Origin: CBDBGD01 sp965205235
GTDB lineage: Bacteria > Chloroflexota > Dehalococcoidia > Lucifugimonadales > UBA1127
Direction: 5' to 3'
DNA length: 64,000 bases
Assembly (NCBI GenBank): GCA_965205235.1
Contig: CBDBGD010000005.1
Coordinates: 62,001 to 126,000, forward strand
Part shown: positions 17,930 through 26,062 of the stretch, in pieces
How positions within the stretch are numbered: the first letter of the stretch is position 1
Layout: the number at the start of each line of letters is the position of its first letter
Notes under the pieces: generated by a model
Databases searched by the model: none
Told to the model about the DNA's origin: nothing
What the model saw: only the letters and a program-made list of their open reading frames with translations
Translations under genes and position numbers: made by a program

Positions 17930-17985
17930 CCATGAGCTCAGTGAGCGCGGAGGGCGGGTTTCAAACCCGCCCCTACGGAGGTCGG
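17930..17985. repeat. Short palindromic repeat between pepA and mscS
   Basis: GGCGGGTTTCAAACCCGCCCCT around 17953-17974, a perfect inverted repeat matching those near 35085 and 39390. It lies between convergent genes and could act as a bidirectional terminator. Confidence 0.6.
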
Positions 17986-18007
17986 GGGGTCGAATCTCTG
18001 CTGCCTG

Positions 18008-19216
18008 CTAGGGCGGGCCGTCCGGCGGCTCGGCGTCGGGCTGGTCGCCTTCCTGGTCGGTGCCTCGCCTGCTGCGTGAGCGCGTCTGCCGAAGCTCGCG
18101 GATCTCGGCCAGCGGCGGCCCGTCGTTGTTGGCGGTGGGGTACACCAGCTTCCGTACGGGGTAGTTGATCTCGATGCCCTCTTCGCCGAAACGCTTGTGG
18201 AGCCGCTTGATAAGCTCCGACTTCAGCACGAAGGAGGCGAACCTGTCCTCCGCCTCCAGCCAGACCCAGAAGTCGATGTTGGAGTCGCCGAACTGCTCGT
18301 AGCCGAAAAACGGCTCGGAGTCTTTGATGGCCCCGGGGACGTGAGCTATCACCTCACTGCCCACCTCCAGCGCGACGCGCTCCACGTGGGCCAGGTCGCT
18401 GTCGTAGCTCACGCCCGACGACACGATCACGCCGATCTTCATCGTGGGGCCGTAGTAGTTCGTGAGGATGCTGTCGGAGATGCGGGTGTTGGGGATGATC
18501 ACCAGGTTGTTGAAGGGCGTCCGCAGGCGCGTGCTGCGCCAGTTGACCTCCGTGACGTAGCCGCGCAGGCCGCTTTCGAGCTCGACGTAGTCCCCCGGCC
18601 CCATGATGTCGCTGGCGGCGAGGTAGGTGCCGGCGAAGAAGTTGCTCAGCGTGGGCTGGAGCGCCAGCGCCATGGCGAGACCGCCGATGCCCAGGCCCGC
18701 AATGAGGGGGCTGATCTCAATCCCCATCTGGTCGAGGACGAGCAGCCCGGCGGTGAGGTAGATGACCACCGTGACGATGCGCTCCAGGGCCGGGATGATC
18801 CTGGTCGCAAAGTTCTCCTCGCGATTGGCGGACGTGTAGGTGGCGTACCAGTCGATGATCTGGTTGATGGTGCGGGCGATGACCATCGCCACAAGCATGA
18901 TCATGAAGATGCCCCACCCGGCTGCGATCTCGTCGCGCCATGGGTCGAGCACACTGACCACCGTGGTGGCGACGTACAGCCCCTGGATGAAGACAATCAG
19001 GTGAACGGGCATTGTGATAGCGCCGATGAGCCGGCGTCCCAGCTCGTTCTCCCAGTGGCGGGTGAGGACCTTGGTCACGATGGTGAGGACCAAGTCCACG
19101 ACCGCGTTCAGGATCAAGAACAGGGAGAGGATGCCCAGAGCGTAGACGCCTTCCTGGAAGTCGGCGCCGAAATTCAGACCGGCGAAGGTGAACTCGGGTA
19201 TGAGGTCCTCAGGCAT
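18008..19216 (-). CDS. MscS-family mechanosensitive channel
   Basis: Small-conductance mechanosensitive channels open under membrane tension to release solutes during osmotic downshock. The 402-residue protein has about four to five membrane helices (residues 25-45, 65-90, 100-120, 145-165) and the pore-lining TM3, LIAGLGIGGLAMALALQPTL, followed by SNFFAGTYLAASDIMGPGDY and the beta domain GYVTEVNWRSTRLRTPFNN then VIIPNTRISDSILTNYY. The C-terminal alpha/beta domain ends in an acidic and Pro-rich tail. Divergent from lepA. Confidence 0.92.
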   Translation of the reverse strand: MPEDLIPEFTFAGLNFGADFQEGVYALGILSLFLILNAVVDLVLTIVTKVLTRHWENELGRRLIGAITMPVHLIVFIQGLYVATTVVSVLDPWRDEIAAGWGIFMIMLVAMVIARTINQIIDWYATYTSANREENFATRIIPALERIVTVVIYLTAGLLVLDQMGIEISPLIAGLGIGGLAMALALQPTLSNFFAGTYLAASDIMGPGDYVELESGLRGYVTEVNWRSTRLRTPFNNLVIIPNTRISDSILTNYYGPTMKIGVIVSSGVSYDSDLAHVERVALEVGSEVIAHVPGAIKDSEPFFGYEQFGDSNIDFWVWLEAEDRFASFVLKSELIKRLHKRFGEEGIEINYPVRKLVYPTANNDGPPLAEIRELRQTRSRSRRGTDQEGDQPDAEPPDGPP

Positions 19217-19330
19217 CGTGCCTACCTACTCTACATAACGATGTGAGATTGCCGTCGCAACGACATCCGTAGCAGTGTACCACGAACGGTTGGAGTGGGC
19301 CCGTGGGGGCTGGGCCCGGAGGTGTGTCTG

Positions 19331-19359
19331 TTGAGGCGCAGAAGCCCCTATGCTAGCAT
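19331..19359 (+). promoter_or_regulatory. Promoter of lepA, probably leaderless
   Basis: TTGAGG (19331-19336), 17-bp spacer, TAGCAT (19354-19359; same -10 as the rsmH promoter). The lepA ATG lies 10 bp after the -10, so transcription should start within a few bases of the start codon. Confidence 0.55.
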
Positions 19360-19369
19360 TGAAGGCACG

Positions 19370-21211
19370 ATGGACCCTACCAGTATTCGCAACTTCTGCA
19401 TCATCGCGCACATCGATCACGGCAAGTCCACCCTGGCGGACCGCCTTCTGGAGCTGACCGGCACCGTGGAGGCGCGCCAGATGATGGCGCAGTTCCTGGA
19501 CTCCATGGACCTGGAGCGCGAGCGGGGCATCACCATCAAGGGCAAGGCCGTGCGCATGCTCTACCGCCACCCCGGCGGCGAGACCTACCAGCTCAACCTC
19601 ATCGACACGCCGGGCCACGTGGACTTCAGCTACGAGGTGTCACGCGCACTGGCCGCCTGCGAGGGCGCCCTGCTGGTCGTCGACGCGTCCCAGGGCATCC
19701 AGGCCCAGACGTTGGCCAACGCCTACCTCGCCGCGGGCTCCGACCTGGTCCTGCTGCCCGTCATCAACAAGATCGACCTGCCCGCCGCCGAGCCCGATCG
19801 CATCGCCGGCGAGCTGGAGCAGGTCTTCGGCTTCGACGTCGACGAGCTTCTGCACATCTCGGCCAAAGACGGCGAGGGCGTGCCAGCCGTGCTGGAGGCC
19901 ATCGTCGACAGGGTGCCGCCGCCCCGCAGCCTCCCCGAGTCGCAGCTCCGGGCGCTCATCTTCGACTCCGCCTACGACTCGTACAAGGGCGTGGTGGCCT
20001 ACGTCCGCGTCTTCGACGGCGCGCTGCGCACCGGCGACCGCATGCTCATGGTCGGCACCGGCGGCGCCAGCGAGGCGGTGGAGGTGGGCGTCTTTCGCCC
20101 CACCCTGCAGGCCACCGGGACACTGGTCGCCGGCGAGGTGGGCTACGTCGCCACGGGCCTCAAGAGGCTGGAGGAGTGCCGCGTCGGGGACACGCTGACG
20201 CACCAGGGACCGAACCCGCCGCCGCCGCTGCCCGGCTACCAGCCGCTGAAGCCCATGGTCTTCATGGGGCTCTACCCGTCGGAAGGCGAATCCTACGAGC
20301 TCCTGCGCAACGCGCTGGAGAAGCTGCGCCTGAACGATGCCGCGCTGGTCTACGAGCCGGAGAGCAGCCCCGCGTTGGGCTTCGGCTTCCGCGTGGGCCT
20401 GCTGGGGCTGCTGCACCTGGAGATCGTCCAGGAGCGGCTGGAGCGCGAGTACGGCCTCAGCCTCGTCGCCACGTCGCCGAGCGTCGTGTACCAGGTCGTC
20501 ATGCAGAGCGGCGACGTCGTCGACGTCGCCAACCCGGCGGACATGCCAGCGGCCAACACGGCCACGGAGGTCCGCGAGCCGTGGGTGGAGCTCACCATCA
20601 TCTCACCATCGCGCTACATCGGCACGATCATGGAGCTGGCCACGTCACGCAGGGGCGTGTACAAGCGCATGGAGTACCTCTCCTCGAACATGACGAACGG
20701 CGCCGAGTCTGCGCCGGCCTCCGACGCGCGGGTGCTGCTGGAGTACGAGACGCCGCTGGCGGAGATCCTGGTCGACTTCTACGACCAGCTCAAGACCCGG
20801 ACGCAGGGCTACGCTTCGCTGGACTACCGCCCGCTGGGGTTCCGGGCCGGGTCGCTGGTGAAGCTGGACGTGCTGCTCAACGGCAACCCCGTCGACGCGC
20901 TGAGTTTCGTCGTGCACCGGGACCGCGCCTACGACCGCGGCAAGGCGCTGGTGGAGCAGCTCCGCAAGGTCATCCCCCGCCAGCTCTTCGAGGTGGCGGT
21001 GCAGGCGGCCATAGGCGGCCGCGTCATCGCACGCGAGACCATCCGTGCACTACGGAAGGACGTGCTGGCCAAGTGCTACGGCGGCGACGTCACCCGAAAG
21101 CGCAAGCTGCTGCAGCGCCAGGCCGAGGGGAAGAAGCGGCTCAAGCGGGTGGGCCAGGTGGAGGTCCCGCAGGAGGCTTTCCTGGCGCTGCTCAAGCTGC
21201 CGGGGAAGTAG
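19370..21211 (+). CDS. lepA: Elongation factor 4 (LepA)
   Basis: LepA is a ribosome-associated GTPase that affects initiation and rescues mis-translocated ribosomes. The 613-residue protein (start MDPTSIRNFCIIAHIDHGKS) has G1 AHIDHGKST, switch RGITIK, G3 DTPGH, G4 NKID and G5 ISAKDGEGV, domain II, and the specific C-terminal domain with GFRAGSLVKLDVLLNGNPVD, LSFVVHRDRAY and the basic tail RKRKLLQRQAEGKKRLK. An upstream in-frame codon at 19295 would precede the promoter and is rejected. Confidence 0.97.
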   Translation: MDPTSIRNFCIIAHIDHGKSTLADRLLELTGTVEARQMMAQFLDSMDLERERGITIKGKAVRMLYRHPGGETYQLNLIDTPGHVDFSYEVSRALAACEGALLVVDASQGIQAQTLANAYLAAGSDLVLLPVINKIDLPAAEPDRIAGELEQVFGFDVDELLHISAKDGEGVPAVLEAIVDRVPPPRSLPESQLRALIFDSAYDSYKGVVAYVRVFDGALRTGDRMLMVGTGGASEAVEVGVFRPTLQATGTLVAGEVGYVATGLKRLEECRVGDTLTHQGPNPPPPLPGYQPLKPMVFMGLYPSEGESYELLRNALEKLRLNDAALVYEPESSPALGFGFRVGLLGLLHLEIVQERLEREYGLSLVATSPSVVYQVVMQSGDVVDVANPADMPAANTATEVREPWVELTIISPSRYIGTIMELATSRRGVYKRMEYLSSNMTNGAESAPASDARVLLEYETPLAEILVDFYDQLKTRTQGYASLDYRPLGFRAGSLVKLDVLLNGNPVDALSFVVHRDRAYDRGKALVEQLRKVIPRQLFEVAVQAAIGGRVIARETIRALRKDVLAKCYGGDVTRKRKLLQRQAEGKKRLKRVGQVEVPQEAFLALLKLPGK

Positions 21212-21226
21212 GGGGAAGGACGAGGC

Positions 21227-21445
21227 ATGATAGCCCTGCTCCGTCTGCTCCTGGTCATGCTGTTCGTGGGAGGGATCATCTACCTGCTGCGCCACCGCCT
21301 CGGCCTCGCCTCCCCGCGCCCACGGCTCCCGCCGGAGCCACCGCCCATGCCCTACTGCCGCAGGTGCGAGAGCAACCGCCAGGTCGTGGAGCGCCGCTAC
21401 GAGGGCTTCCGCTGGTACTGCCAGCGGTGCCGCGAGGCGTTCTAG
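21227..21445 (+). CDS. Small membrane-anchored zinc-ribbon protein
   Basis: Unrecognised 72-residue protein. One N-terminal membrane helix (residues 2-20, IALLRLLLVMLFVGGIIYLL), a basic and proline-rich linker (RPRLPPEPPPMP), then YCRRCESNRQVVERRYEG and FRWYCQRCREAF, whose two CxxC pairs (C49/C52 and C66/C69) would bind zinc. The ATG has GGAAGGA 8 bases upstream and lies 15 bp after lepA, so it is probably the second gene of that transcript. Confidence 0.7.
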   Translation: MIALLRLLLVMLFVGGIIYLLRHRLGLASPRPRLPPEPPPMPYCRRCESNRQVVERRYEGFRWYCQRCREAF

Positions 21446-21449
21446 GCGC

Positions 21450-21508
21450 GAGGCGGCGAGGTTCCCCTGCCTTCGCAGGGGCAGGCTCTGCCTCCGCAGG
21501 AACGACGA
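21450..21508. repeat. Palindromic TTCCTGCCTTCGCAGGAA-family repeat
   Basis: GGCGAGGTTCCCCTGCCTTC, GCAGGGGCAG, then CGCAGGAACGACGAA at 21459-21508, between the converging lepA-side genes and galU. A slightly expanded member of the family that also occurs near 6800, 50990, 54725, 56640, 58150 and 60787. Confidence 0.65.
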
Positions 21509-21514
21509 AAAGAC

Positions 21515-22384
21515 CTAGCCCAGCTCCAGCTCCCGACGCAAGGCCTCGCGCACCTGCGACGCCATCTCCGGCCGTCGCAGGGCCAGCGCAACGGCCGCTT
21601 GCAGCAGGCCCACCGGATTCCCGGCGTCGTAGCGCGTGCCGTGGAGGCGATGGGCGAACACGCCCTGGGACTCCAGCAGACGCGCCAGGCCGTCCGTGAG
21701 TTGGATCTCGCCGCCTGCGCCCGGCTGCACCTGCTCCAGCGCGGGGAACACCTCGGGCGTGAGCAGGTAGCGGCCCACGATGCCCAGGTTCGAGGGCGCC
21801 TGATCGGGCGGTGGCTTCTCCACCATCCCCTGCACCTCGTACAAGCCGTCCGACACCTCCCGTGGGTCGATGGCCCCGTACGCGCTGATGCGGGCGGGCG
21901 GCACCTCCTCGACCGCGACGACGCTGGCCCGCCGCTCACGAGCGACTGCCACGAGCCTGCCGATGGCCGGCGCGTCGTCGACGATGAGGTCGTCGGGGAG
22001 CAGGACGGCGAAGGGCTCGTCGCCGACGGCGTGGCGGGCGGTGAGCACAGCGTGGCCCAGGCCCAGCGGCTCCTCCTGCGGCACGGTGCTGACCTCCGCC
22101 GCGTCCATGAGCCGCTGCACGGGCGACAGGAGGTGCGACCGTCCCTTGTCCCGAAGGAACGCCTCAAGCTCCGGCGACGGCGAGAAGTAGTCGGCGAGGG
22201 CGTCCTTCCCCGGCGATGTCACCAGGACGATGCGGGTCAGCCCCGCCTGGACCGCCTCCTCGACGATGTAGTGGATCATCGGCCGGTCGACCAGCGGCAG
22301 CAGGTTCTTCGGCACGGCCTTGGAGGCGGGGAGCATGCGGGTGCCCCAGCCGGCGGCGGGGATGACGGCGGTCCTGACCTCCAT
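21515..22384 (-). CDS. galU: UTP--glucose-1-phosphate uridylyltransferase
   Basis: Makes UDP-glucose for polysaccharides and envelope glycans. The 289-residue protein starts at the ATG 22382-22384 (MEVRTAVIPAAGWGTRMLPA), the nucleotidyltransferase signature, continuing SKAVPKNLLPLVDRPMIHYI. Other family segments are EAVQAGLTRIVLVTSPGKDA, EPLGLGHAVLTAR, VLLPDDLIVD, MVEKPPPDQAPSNLGIVGRY and GEIQLTDGLARLL. A much longer upstream extension overlaps the divergent PPOX gene and is not coding. Length and motifs are normal. Confidence 0.95.
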   Translation of the reverse strand: MEVRTAVIPAAGWGTRMLPASKAVPKNLLPLVDRPMIHYIVEEAVQAGLTRIVLVTSPGKDALADYFSPSPELEAFLRDKGRSHLLSPVQRLMDAAEVSTVPQEEPLGLGHAVLTARHAVGDEPFAVLLPDDLIVDDAPAIGRLVAVARERRASVVAVEEVPPARISAYGAIDPREVSDGLYEVQGMVEKPPPDQAPSNLGIVGRYLLTPEVFPALEQVQPGAGGEIQLTDGLARLLESQGVFAHRLHGTRYDAGNPVGLLQAAVALALRRPEMASQVREALRRELELG

Positions 22385-22514
22385 AGCGTGGCTCCAGTCG
22401 GTTCGGGGATGCAGCGGCATTCTACCACGGCCTGCGCTCGGGCCCTCCGGGCTTGACTGCGCGGGTCTCACGCCGCATCCTATCGACCGCGAAGCGCAAC
22501 CCGGAGGACGGTGC

Positions 22515-22913
22515 ATGACGGAACGTGACGACGCCTTGGCCCTGTTGGACGCCTCGTACAACGGCGTCCTGACCACCCTCGCGGTCGATGGGCGGCCGGT
22601 CGGCACGCCGGTGTGGTCTGCGCTCATCGACGGCTGCCTGTACATCCGCACGATGACCGACAGCGCGAAGATGCGCCGCCTGCGGGTCGATCCGCGCTGC
22701 TCGTTCGTCGCCGAGACCGGAAGCGCGGTGGAGGAGATCCACTACACGCACGTCAGTGCAGAGGCCGCCTTCGTCGAGGACCCGGCGGAGCGCTGGACCG
22801 CCATCGTCGCGCTCACCGAGAAGTACGGTCCCGATCCGCTGCCCATGGAGGACCCCGGGCCGGACGTTGTCACCGTGCTGCGCCTCAGCACGGAGCGGCT
22901 CTACTACATGTGA
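22515..22913 (+). CDS. PPOX-class (split-barrel flavin/F420) protein
   Basis: A 132-residue pyridoxamine 5'-phosphate oxidase-like protein. From ATG 22515 (Shine-Dalgarno GGAGG at 22503-22507) it reads LDASYNGVLTTLAVDGRPVG then TPVWSALIDGCLYIRTMTDS and AKMRRLRVDPRCSFVAETGS, the split-barrel strand order of small F420- or FMN-binding PPOX proteins. TDSAKMRRLRVDPRC is the segment that usually contacts the cofactor phosphate. Substrate cannot be inferred. Divergent from galU with a 130-bp intergenic region. Confidence 0.85.
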   Translation: MTERDDALALLDASYNGVLTTLAVDGRPVGTPVWSALIDGCLYIRTMTDSAKMRRLRVDPRCSFVAETGSAVEEIHYTHVSAEAAFVEDPAERWTAIVALTEKYGPDPLPMEDPGPDVVTVLRLSTERLYYM

Positions 22914-22987
22914 CCGCTGCGCCGCCGCCGCTAGTGCTTCCTCCCGCCGTGCGTTGACACTCCGCAACGCCTACCTCTACCATGAAC

Positions 22988-23224
22988 GTGGCCGTGCTAG
23001 ACGGGGAGCTGGCGGTGCCCTGCACCCGCAATCCGCCATAGCGGGGTTGAACTCCTCCCCCAGGTGGGGCGCTTCTACCGCTGCCGTCGGTCGGAGGGTG
23101 TTGAAGGCTGGGTCCCGCGCGACGGTGGCCTGTGAACCCCGCCAGGCCCGGAAGGGAGCAACGGTAAGCAGGGACCCCGGGTGCCGCGGGGATTCCTGGC
23201 TGGAGCCCTTCCCGACGATCACGT
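22988..23224 (+). ncRNA. ffs: Signal recognition particle RNA, large type
   Basis: RNA core of the signal recognition particle, which with Ffh targets nascent membrane proteins. The 5' Alu domain reads GCCGTGCTAGACGGGGAGC and CGGTGCCCTGCACCCGCAAT, close to Bacillus scRNA. The S domain carries helix 8 with CCAGGCCCGGAAGGGAGCA, the conserved GGAA tetraloop and Ffh site, followed by GGGACCCCGGGTGCCGCGGG. The 3' end (GACGATCACG) can pair with the 5' start. About 237 nt, so it is the Alu-containing type rather than the short 4.5S form. Ends about 25 bp before rsmA. Confidence 0.95.
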
Positions 23225-23247
23225 AGCCGCGTTCCCATCGAAGGGAG

Positions 23248-24180
23248 GTGCACGGCCCACTCCCGATGCCACGAATGAGCCACTGCGCCCCCGATGCCCC
23301 CTCCGCAGCCGCCCGCGACCCCGACCGGGCCCTGGCCGACGCGGCGCCCTCGATAGGCGCGCTGCTCCGCGACCTGGGCCTGTCGCCGCGTAAGGCGCTG
23401 GGGCAGCACTTCCTCGTGAGCCCCGGCGTGCTGGCCCGCATCCTGGACGCGGCGGACATCGCCCCCGACGACCGCGTCGTCGAGGTCGGCCCCGGCCTGG
23501 GCGTCCTCACCCGCGGCCTGGTCGACAGAGGCGCTCGCGTGACCGCCGTTGAGCTCGACGACGAGATGGCGGCGGCCCTCGCACGGTCGTTCGCCGAGCA
23601 TGACCGCGTCCGCATCGTCCACGCCGACGCGCGGACGGTGGACCTCGGCTCCCTGTCGCCGTCCGGCGAGCCCTACCTCGTCGTGGCGAACCTCCCGTAC
23701 TACGCCGCCACGCCCATCGTGCGGCGCTTCCTGGAGGCGGAGCACCCGCCACGGCGGCTGGTCGTGACGGTGCAGCGGGAGGTGGCCCGGAGCATGACGG
23801 CCAAGCCCGGCGGTCTGGGTCTGCTGGGCCTGGGCGTGCAGTTCTACGGCGTACCCCGAATCGTCACCGCCATTCGCCCCGGCGCCTTCTACCCGCCGCC
23901 GAAGGTGACCTCCGCCGTGGTGCGCATCGACCTCCACCGCGAGCCGCTGCTGCCGGCGTCGCAGCGTGAGGGCTTCTTCGCCCTGGCCCGGGCCGCGTTC
24001 AGCGCTCCCCGAAAGCAGCTGCGCGGCGGCCTGAGCCACGCGCTCGGCAGGCCACCCGACACAGTCGCGAACCTGCTCCGCAGGGGAGGCGTCGACCCGG
24101 TGCGGCGTCCTGCGACGCTGGCGCTCTATGAGTGGGCTGCGCTGTACCGCGTGTTCCACGAGGCGGGGTGGCTGCCGTGA
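23248..24180 (+). CDS. rsmA: 16S rRNA (adenine1518/1519-N6)-dimethyltransferase
   Basis: RsmA (KsgA) dimethylates A1518 and A1519 late in 30S assembly. The 310-residue frame has KALGQHFLVSPGVLARILDA, VVEVGPGLGVLTRGLVDRGA (SAM motif I), VTAVELDDEMA, YLVVANLPYYAATPIVRRFL (catalytic NLPYY) and GAFYPPPKVTSAVVRIDLHR. The GTG at 23248 sits directly on the Shine-Dalgarno GGGAGGTG, so ATG 23266 or 23275 may be the true start; the first 35 residues are poorly conserved in either case. The stop overlaps the ispE GTG. Confidence 0.94.
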   Translation: MHGPLPMPRMSHCAPDAPSAAARDPDRALADAAPSIGALLRDLGLSPRKALGQHFLVSPGVLARILDAADIAPDDRVVEVGPGLGVLTRGLVDRGARVTAVELDDEMAAALARSFAEHDRVRIVHADARTVDLGSLSPSGEPYLVVANLPYYAATPIVRRFLEAEHPPRRLVVTVQREVARSMTAKPGGLGLLGLGVQFYGVPRIVTAIRPGAFYPPPKVTSAVVRIDLHREPLLPASQREGFFALARAAFSAPRKQLRGGLSHALGRPPDTVANLLRRGGVDPVRRPATLALYEWAALYRVFHEAGWLP

Positions 24181-25046
24181 AGGTCCGGGCCTATGCCAAG
24201 GTGAACCTGGCGCTGGAGGTCCTGGGGCGCCGTGCCGACGGCTTCCACGAGGTGCGCACGATACTCCAGACCGTCGACCTGTGGGATGACCTGGAGTTCG
24301 CTCCGGCGGATGCCGTCAGCGTCGAGTGCGAGGGCCTCGACGTGCAGCCCGAGGAGGAGCTGTCATACCGGGCCGCTCTGCTGCTCCGGCAGGCCACTGG
24401 CACGATCCAGGGGGCTGCCATCGGGCTGCGCAAGGGCATCCCCGTGGCCGCGGGCCTGGGCGGCGGCAGTACCGACGCTGCGGCGACGCTGCAGGCCCTG
24501 CGACGCCTGTGGGGAGTGGACGTGTCCGACGAGGCACTCCACGCCCTCGCCGCCCAGCTTGGCGCCGATGTCCCCTTCTTCCTCGGGGGCGGCACGGCCC
24601 TCGCCACCGGTCGGGGCGACGTCATCACGGCGCTGCCTCCGCTGCCCGAGACGTGGCTGGTGCTCTTGCCTGCCTCCGCCGACCTTCCGTCCAAGACCGC
24701 TGCGCTCTACGGCAAGCTGGGCCCGGAGCACTACGGCGACGGAAGCAGCGTCGACGCCATGGCCGGCGGCCTGCGCGCGGGCAGCACCGTGCGCGAGGAG
24801 TGGATGGTCAACACCTTCGAGCACGTCGCGGACGAGGTCTATCCCGGCCACGCCGTACGTCGCCGGGCCCTGGCGGCCGCGGTGGGCGGGAGCGCGCACC
24901 TGTCGGGCGCGGGGCCGAGCCTCTTCGCTGTCGTCGGCGGTCGTGCGGAGGGGGAGCGGGCGTGCGGTCGGCTTCGGGACGCGGGGTTGGAGGCGGTGTT
25001 GGTGTGCACGGTTGCAGCGTCTCCGTCTGGGAGAGGGTTGGGGTGA
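24177..25046 (+). CDS. ispE: 4-diphosphocytidyl-2-C-methyl-D-erythritol kinase
   Basis: IspE phosphorylates CDP-methylerythritol in the MEP isoprenoid pathway. It starts at a GTG overlapping the rsmA stop (GTGA) and encodes 289 residues: VRAYAKVNLALEVLGRRADG, FHEVRTILQTVDLWD, the GHMP ATP loop PVAAGLGGGSTDAAATLQAL, GADVPFFLGGGTALATGRGD and SGAGPSLFAVVGG. rsmA-ispE is a common operon in many bacteria. The C-terminal 10 residues fall where a GGGAGAGGTTGGGG-like repeat begins and may be repeat-derived. Confidence 0.95.
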   Translation: MKVRAYAKVNLALEVLGRRADGFHEVRTILQTVDLWDDLEFAPADAVSVECEGLDVQPEEELSYRAALLLRQATGTIQGAAIGLRKGIPVAAGLGGGSTDAAATLQALRRLWGVDVSDEALHALAAQLGADVPFFLGGGTALATGRGDVITALPPLPETWLVLLPASADLPSKTAALYGKLGPEHYGDGSSVDAMAGGLRAGSTVREEWMVNTFEHVADEVYPGHAVRRRALAAAVGGSAHLSGAGPSLFAVVGGRAEGERACGRLRDAGLEAVLVCTVAASPSGRGLG

Positions 25047-25105
25047 GGCTGACGGGCAGCGGCTGCATAGCCCGAATCCACTCTCATCACCTATACTGCA
25101 ACGCC

Positions 25106-25456
25106 ATGGCGGAATTCCTCACCTGCAAGCGCTGGACGCTCAGAGAAGGGCGAGAAGAATCGGAGCTTGTCGAACTCGTGCGCGAGAAGATCGTGCCTCA
25201 CTACAAGAAACTCCAGGGCTGTCTCGGGCTTGGGCTCTTGCGCATCGAGGGCACTCGGTCATACCTTGCGCTGCAACACTGGGAAAGTCGCGAGCGTTGG
25301 CGTGAGACCATCGGGTCCGATGACTACAAGACTTGGTATGAAGAGTACCTCCCATTCCTCGACCGCTGGTATGAGATCGTCGCATTCGAAGAAGAGTGGA
25401 ACGCCGAAGACGTGCTAGGAACGAACGCCAGGAGGACGTACCATGCCGCCGGATGA
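25106..25456 (+). CDS. ABM-like dimeric alpha/beta-barrel protein
   Basis: A 116-residue protein with the ferredoxin-like fold pattern of antibiotic-biosynthesis-monooxygenase (ABM) domains: EFLTCKRWTLREGREESELV, HYKKLQGCLGLGLLRIEGTR and YLALQHWESRERWRETIGSD, the last matching the W-xS-x-x-x-x-x-x motif near the end of ABM barrels. No cofactor residues can be assigned. A TATACT -10-like box lies 14 bp upstream. Codon use is less GC-biased than in neighbours. Its last codons overlap the start of tag. Confidence 0.65.
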   Translation: MAEFLTCKRWTLREGREESELVELVREKIVPHYKKLQGCLGLGLLRIEGTRSYLALQHWESRERWRETIGSDDYKTWYEEYLPFLDRWYEIVAFEEEWNAEDVLGTNARRTYHAAG

Positions 25457-25943
25457 GCAGAGCCAGGACATGCCCGAGTGGGCCCGCGGCGACCCGCTGA
25501 TGGAGTGGTACGCCACGGAGATCTGGGGCAGGCGCATCCACGATGACGACGGGCTGTTCGAGATCATGTGCCTGCAGGTCTTCCAGGCCGGCCTGACGTG
25601 GCGGATGATCCTGGCCCGGCGGGACGCCTTCCGCGCCGCCTTCCACGGGTGGCGCATCGACAGCGTGGCGGCGATGGGGCCGGAGGACGTCGACGCGCTC
25701 GTTGGCGACGCGGCGATCATCCGCAACCGCCGCAAGATCGAGGCGTGCATCGCCAACGCTCGGACCGTGCAGGAGCTCCAGCGGGAGCACGGCTCGTTCT
25801 GCGCCTGGTTCTACGACGTGCTGCCCGGCGACGACCTCGCCGAGCTCCAGCGGGCGCTGCGGTCGACCTTCCGCTTCATGGGGCCGGAGATCGCCCGGAT
25901 GTGGCTCTTTGCCAGCGGCCGCATCCCCCCGGGGGAGATGTAG
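25443..25943 (+). CDS. tag: DNA-3-methyladenine glycosylase I family protein
   Basis: Tag removes 3-methyladenine from alkylated DNA. The 166-residue protein keeps the family core: YATEIWGRRIHDDDGLFEIM, LQVFQAGLTWRMILARRDAF and DAAIIRNRRKIEACIANART, with the base-binding W and E of the EIWG and LFE motifs. It lacks the N-terminal Cys (family CxWA; here PEWA) and the C-terminal H-x-x-x-C that form the zinc snap of E. coli Tag; it ends shortly after MWLFASGRIPPGEM. It may be a zinc-free subtype. Overlaps the upstream gene by 14 bp. Confidence 0.85.
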   Translation: MPPDEQSQDMPEWARGDPLMEWYATEIWGRRIHDDDGLFEIMCLQVFQAGLTWRMILARRDAFRAAFHGWRIDSVAAMGPEDVDALVGDAAIIRNRRKIEACIANARTVQELQREHGSFCAWFYDVLPGDDLAELQRALRSTFRFMGPEIARMWLFASGRIPPGEM

Positions 25944-25971
25944 GGGCGTGGGCACGGGGATTTCTCGATTC

Positions 25972-26015
25972 TGCTATAGTTGAATGGGCGGCCCGTCGGG
26001 CAAGGCGGGCCGTTG
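25972..26015 (+). promoter_or_regulatory. Extended -10 promoter and leader hairpin of aspS
   Basis: TGC-TATAGT (25972-25980) is an extended -10. The leader then has CGGCCCG (25990-25996) pairing with CGGGCCG (26006-26012), a 7-bp stem in the 5' UTR. No T-box sequence is visible. Confidence 0.5.
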
Positions 26016-26062
26016 GCATGAACAGCCGACGCTCCCGCTCTTCACACATCCTGGAGGCATCC

